From Eubacterium sp. (GTDB taxonomy: Bacteria > Bacillota > Clostridia > Oscillospirales > Acutalibacteraceae): DNA of 9,512 nucleotides. The notes under the pieces were generated by a model. That model saw nothing but the letters and a program-made list of their open reading frames with translations. It did no database searches and was not told where the DNA came from. Positions 6,125-9,512 of this stretch are shown one piece after another (position 1 is the stretch's first letter; every line of letters starts with the position of its first letter). A program made the position numbers and the translations under genes. The stretch is taken from NCBI GenBank assembly GCA_029054965.1, contig JAIDEF010000286.1, positions 1-9,512 of the forward strand, given 5' to 3'.

Positions 6125-8533
6125 ATGGATTACAATTTTAAAAAGATTGAAACAAAGTGGCAGAATGTATGGTATACACAAAATACATTTGCCGCAAAGC
6201 AGGATTATACACTGCCAAAGTTTTATTGTCTTGTTGAATTTCCTTACCCATCAGGTCAGGGTCTTCACGTAGGTCACCCTCGTTCATACACTGCTCTTGA
6301 CATTGTTGCACGTAAAAAGAGATTACAGGGCTACAATGTTCTTTATCCTATGGGTTGGGATGCATTTGGTCTGCCTACAGAAAACTTTGCTATCAAAAAT
6401 CATATTCACCCTGAAGAGGTTACTAAAAATAATGTTGCTCACTTCAAATCACAGCTTCAGGCTTTGGGCTTCTCCTTTGACTGGACACGTGAGGTTAATA
6501 CCACTGACCCAAGCTATTATAAATGGACACAATGGATTTTCCTGCAGTTATTCAAAAAAGGTCTTGCTTATAAAAAGGAAATGGCCGTTAACTGGTGTAC
6601 ATCATGTAAGTGCGTGCTGGCAAATGAAGAGGTTGTTAACGGAGTTTGTGAGCGCTGCGGCAGCGAGGTTATCAGAAAAAATCAGAGCCAGTGGATGCTC
6701 AAAATCACAGAGTATGCCGATCGTCTTGTAAGCGACCTTGATGACCTTGAGTTCATCGACAGAGTTAAGGTTCAGCAGAAAAACTGGATTGGACGCTCAA
6801 CAGGTGCAGAGGTTGACTTCGGCACAACACTTGGTGACACTCTTACTGTTTATACAACCCGTCCGGATACTCTTTTTGGTGCTACATATATGGTTATTTC
6901 ACCGGAGCACCCACTGATTGAAAAATGGGCAGATAAGCTCACAAACCTTGATGCAGTCCGTGCATATCAGCAGGAGGCTGCACGCAAGAGTGACTTTGAA
7001 CGTACTGAGCTTAATAAGGACAAAACAGGCGTTAAGCTTGAGGGCGTTATGGGTATCAATCCTGTTAATGATACTGAAATTCCGATTTTCATTTCAGACT
7101 ATGTTCTGACATCCTATGGTACCGGTGCTATTATGGCTGTGCCTGCTCACGATACACGAGACTGGGAGTTTGCAAAGAAATTTGATTTGCCTATTATTGA
7201 GGTTGTTGCAGGCTCAACAGTTGGTGTTGAAAATGAGGCATTTACTGATTGTGCCACAGGCAAAATGGTTAACTCATCATTCTTGACAGGTATGACTGTT
7301 GAGGAGGCGAAGGTTGCTATTACCGAGTGGCTGACAAAAGAGGGCAAGGGTCATCAGAAGGTTAATTTCAAGCTGCGTGACTGGGTATTCTCACGTCAGA
7401 GATACTGGGGTGAGCCTATTCCGATTGTTAAGTGTGACGATTGCGGTTATGTTCCTGTGCCTGAAAGTGAGCTGCCTCTCAAGCTGCCTATGGTTGACAG
7501 CTATGAGCCGACTGATACAGGTGAGTCACCGCTTGCTAAAATCACTGACTGGGTAAATACTACATGTCCTTGCTGCGGAAAGCCTGCTAAGAGAGAAACC
7601 GATACTATGCCGCAGTGGGCCGGTTCTTCCTGGTATTTCTTAAGATATATGGATCCTCATAATGATAAAGAGCTTGTTTCGTCAGAAGCAGTTAAATATT
7701 GGGGTCCTGTTGACTGGTATAACGGCGGTATGGAGCATACAACACTTCATTTGCTTTATTCACGCTTCTGGCATAAATTCCTCTATGACATCGGTGTTGT
7801 TCCTACTAAGGAGCCTTACGCAAAGCGTACCTCACACGGTATGATTTTAGGTGAGAACGGCGAAAAAATGTCAAAGTCAAGAGGTAATGTTGTTAATCCT
7901 GATGATATCGTTGACCAGTATGGTGCAGACACAATGCGCCTTTACGAAATGTTCATCGGTGACTTTGAAAAGGCCGCTCCCTGGAACAGCGATTCAATCA
8001 AGGGCTGTAAGAGATTCCTTGAGCGTTACTGGAACTTGCAGGAAATTGTTAATGACGGCGACGAATATTCTGCTGACCTTGAAGCTATGATGCACAAGAC
8101 AATCAAAAAGGTTACAGAGGATATTGATAATCTTAAGTGCAACACAGCTATTGCAGCTATGATGAGCCTGATTAATGAAATGTATGCAAAGGGTGTCAAT
8201 AAGGCGGAGCTTAAAGCACTTACAATTCTCCTTAATCCATTTGCACCTCATGTTACTGAGGAAATGTGGCAGGTAATGGATTTCGGAGGAATGGTTAACG
8301 AAGCACAGTGGCCGGCCTTTGATGAAGAAAAAACAAAGGAAAATTCTGTTGAAATTGCACTCCAGATTATGGGCAAGGTAAGATCAAGAATTGTTGTTCC
8401 TGTTGATATTTCAAAGGAAGATGCAATTGCTCTTGCTAAGCAGGACGAAAGAATTGCCGAAGCAATTGCAGGAAAAACAATCAAAAAGGAAATCTATGTT
8501 CCCGGCAAGCTTGTTAACATAGTGGCAGTCTGA
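6125..8533 (+). CDS. leuS: Leucyl-tRNA synthetase (class Ia, bacterial type with editing domain)
   Basis: LeuS charges tRNA-Leu with leucine. The 802 residues are close to the family norm of about 805-880. The catalytic HIGH motif is HVGH at 48-51, within [17 protein letters not shown] Cys4 zinc module has C158, C161, C175 and C178. The CP1 editing domain, which hydrolyses mischarged tRNA, has TTRPDTLFG at 244-252 and [18 protein letters not shown] from 332, with the essential aspartate at D346. A second cysteine set (C437, C440, C481, C483, C484) precedes [15 protein letters not shown]. The KMSKS loop is at 581-585, followed by the anticodon-binding helices and the C-terminal ubiquitin-like domain ending [17 protein letters not shown] at 6109-6114 (end of rsfS) serves the ATG at 10 bases. 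No T-box leader fits in the 6-base gap, so any leucine-specific control would have to act upstream of the operon. Confidence 0.97.
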   Translation: MDYNFKKIETKWQNVWYTQNTFAAKQDYTLPKFYCLVEFPYPSGQGLHVGHPRSYTALDIVARKKRLQGYNVLYPMGWDAFGLPTENFAIKNHIHPEEVTKNNVAHFKSQLQALGFSFDWTREVNTTDPSYYKWTQWIFLQLFKKGLAYKKEMAVNWCTSCKCVLANEEVVNGVCERCGSEVIRKNQSQWMLKITEYADRLVSDLDDLEFIDRVKVQQKNWIGRSTGAEVDFGTTLGDTLTVYTTRPDTLFGATYMVISPEHPLIEKWADKLTNLDAVRAYQQEAARKSDFERTELNKDKTGVKLEGVMGINPVNDTEIPIFISDYVLTSYGTGAIMAVPAHDTRDWEFAKKFDLPIIEVVAGSTVGVENEAFTDCATGKMVNSSFLTGMTVEEAKVAITEWLTKEGKGHQKVNFKLRDWVFSRQRYWGEPIPIVKCDDCGYVPVPESELPLKLPMVDSYEPTDTGESPLAKITDWVNTTCPCCGKPAKRETDTMPQWAGSSWYFLRYMDPHNDKELVSSEAVKYWGPVDWYNGGMEHTTLHLLYSRFWHKFLYDIGVVPTKEPYAKRTSHGMILGENGEKMSKSRGNVVNPDDIVDQYGADTMRLYEMFIGDFEKAAPWNSDSIKGCKRFLERYWNLQEIVNDGDEYSADLEAMMHKTIKKVTEDIDNLKCNTAIAAMMSLINEMYAKGVNKAELKALTILLNPFAPHVTEEMWQVMDFGGMVNEAQWPAFDEEKTKENSVEIALQIMGKVRSRIVVPVDISKEDAIALAKQDERIAEAIAGKTIKKEIYVPGKLVNIVAV

Positions 8534-8539
8534 TAATAT
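8511..8539 (+). promoter_or_regulatory. Weak candidate promoter placing the DUF1848 gene on a leaderless transcript
   Basis: TTGTTA at 8511-8516 (4 of 6 consensus), a 17-base spacer and TAATAT at 8534-8539 (4 of 6) would put the transcription start at or next to the ATG at 8546, which has no visible Shine-Dalgarno. GATAAT at 8532-8537 is an alternative -10 with a short 15-base spacer. Both are weak matches in AT-rich sequence, and read-through from leuS is equally possible. Confidence 0.2.
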
Positions 8540-8545
8540 ACAGTT

Positions 8546-9469
8546 ATGATTTTGCAAACAGGAATGAGAACGGATATACCTGCTTTTTATTCTACGTGGT
8601 TTATAAACAGAATAAAGGCAGGCTATGTTCTTGTGCGTAATCCTTACAATCCGTCATCAGTTACAAGGTATGAAATAAATCCTGATGTGGTTGATTTGAT
8701 TGCATTCTGCACCAAAAATCCTGCACCGATGTTCGAGCATATGGATATGCTTAAGCCATATGGTCAATATTGGTTTGTAACAATAACGCCTTATGGCAAA
8801 GAGATTGAGCCGAATGTTCCTGACAAGAAGCAGGTTTTGGCGGATTTCAAAACACTTTCAAAAATCGTTGGTGTTGATAGCGTTGGCTGGAGATATGACC
8901 CTATATTTATAAATGATAAGTATTCAATAGATTTTCATATTGAAACCTTTGAACAAATGGCAAGGGAGCTTTCAGGATATACCAAAACCTGTATTATAAG
9001 CTTTATTGATTTGTATAAAAAGGTTATTATAAACTTTCCTCAGGCACGTATGGTGACAAAGGAAGAACGTCTTAAAATAGGGAAAGCCTTTGCAGAAATC
9101 GGCAGGCAGTATGATATTACAATAAAAGCGTGTGCCGAGGGCGATGAGCTTGTACCATATGGTGTTGACTGTAATGGTTGTTTAACTCAAAAAGTGTATG
9201 AAACAGCACTGCACACTAAGCTTGATATGCCGAGAATAAAAGGGCAGAGAAATGAGTGTGCCTGCTTTTTCGGTAATGACATTGGTGCATATGATACCTG
9301 CAGGCATTTTTGTAAGTATTGCTATGCAAACACAGATTTAAAAGCAGTGCTGAATAATTCAGAATTACACAATCCTGATTCACCATTTCTGACAGGTAAT
9401 CATCAGGCAGGTGATAAAATTAATAATGCAGTACAGGAAAGCTGGGTTGATTATCAATTGACCCTATAA
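8546..9469 (+). CDS. DUF1848 protein with a C-terminal radical-SAM-like cysteine cluster, function unknown
   Basis: This 307-residue protein matches the uncharacterised DUF1848 family (Pfam PF08902) along its length. Landmarks: RTDIPAFYSTWF (8-19), LVRNPYNP (29-36), FCTKNPAPM (54-62), TPYGKEIEPN (81-90), WRYDPI (115-120), SFIDLY (152-157) and CAEGDEL (196-202). A C-terminal cysteine-rich block follows: C238 and C240, then NDIGAYDTC, then C252-x3-C256-x2-C259 with YCYAN. CxxxCxxC is the spacing that binds a [4Fe-4S] cluster in radical SAM enzymes, where it normally lies near the N-terminus. Pfam notes the same resemblance. Iron-sulfur and SAM chemistry are therefore inferred; the substrate is unknown. 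The ATG at 8546 is 12 bases after leuS, with no Shine-Dalgarno. The ATG at 8564 has AGGA directly against it but would remove the conserved MIL start. No hydrophobic segment is seen, so it is probably cytoplasmic. It may be co-transcribed with leuS or separate. Confidence 0.88.
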   Translation: MILQTGMRTDIPAFYSTWFINRIKAGYVLVRNPYNPSSVTRYEINPDVVDLIAFCTKNPAPMFEHMDMLKPYGQYWFVTITPYGKEIEPNVPDKKQVLADFKTLSKIVGVDSVGWRYDPIFINDKYSIDFHIETFEQMARELSGYTKTCIISFIDLYKKVIINFPQARMVTKEERLKIGKAFAEIGRQYDITIKACAEGDELVPYGVDCNGCLTQKVYETALHTKLDMPRIKGQRNECACFFGNDIGAYDTCRHFCKYCYANTDLKAVLNNSELHNPDSPFLTGNHQAGDKINNAVQESWVDYQLTL

Positions 9470-9512
9470 TTGAGTATATTGTATTGTAAAATAAAAATAT
9501 GCAGTTCGTTGA
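9470..9512. other. Short AT-rich end of the window, nothing assignable
   Basis: These 43 bases after the DUF1848 stop contain TATATT (9475-9480) and TAAAAT (9487-9492), which resemble -10 elements but lack a properly spaced -35. An ATG at 9499 runs to the edge without a ribosome binding site. No terminator hairpin is visible, so the DUF1848 transcript may continue beyond the window. Confidence 0.3.

Noticed and set aside
8534..8545. Terminator between leuS and the DUF1848 gene
   Set aside because: The gap is only 12 bases and no hairpin with a U-tract can be drawn there.
9458..9492. Promoter after the DUF1848 gene (TTGACC at 9458 with TATATT or TAAAAT)
   Set aside because: The -35-like element is 11 or 23 bases from the -10-like elements, outside the workable range.

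Overview
This window is an ordinary stretch of chromosome from a low-GC, AT-rich Firmicute, most likely a clostridium of the Ruminococcaceae/Oscillospiraceae type. That placement is inferred from gene content, gene order and codon bias towards A/T; no rRNA or lineage marker is present. Every recognisable gene lies on the + strand, and almost the whole window is coding. No tRNA, rRNA, CRISPR array, insertion sequence or phage gene was seen.

Layout. Bases 1-2415 are the 3' two thirds of smc (chromosome condensation). It is followed after 21 bases by ftsY (SRP receptor), and 2 bases later by rdgB (XTP/dITP pyrophosphatase). An AT-rich 12-bp hairpin at 3978-4005, overlapping the rdgB stop codon, probably ends or attenuates this first operon. 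The only sizeable gap, about 155 bases before yhbY, is densely structured. It holds a 15-bp dyad overlapping a candidate sigma-A promoter, then a long imperfect hairpin (about 25 bp) whose 3' arm contains the yhbY ribosome binding site and whose loop contains a possible 9-11 codon leader peptide. A second operon follows: yhbY, nadD, yqeK, rsfS, leuS. These genes overlap (yhbY/nadD by 1 base, nadD/yqeK by 8 bases) or are 6 bases apart. A DUF1848 protein with a C-terminal radical-SAM-like cysteine cluster follows leuS after 12 bases. The last 43 bases hold nothing that can be called.

How the genes fit together. The second cluster is a housekeeping set for ribosome biogenesis and quality (YhbY, RsfS), NAD synthesis (NadD), Ap4A breakdown (YqeK) and leucyl-tRNA charging (LeuS). 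The yhbY-nadD-yqeK-rsfS-leuS order is known from clostridia, and smc-ftsY is a standard Firmicute pair. The less usual parts are the junction of the two blocks through rdgB and the structured leader that could control the whole second operon. I found no evidence of a wholly new system. The best leads are the yhbY leader (3978-4147) and the permuted-looking radical SAM protein at the right end.
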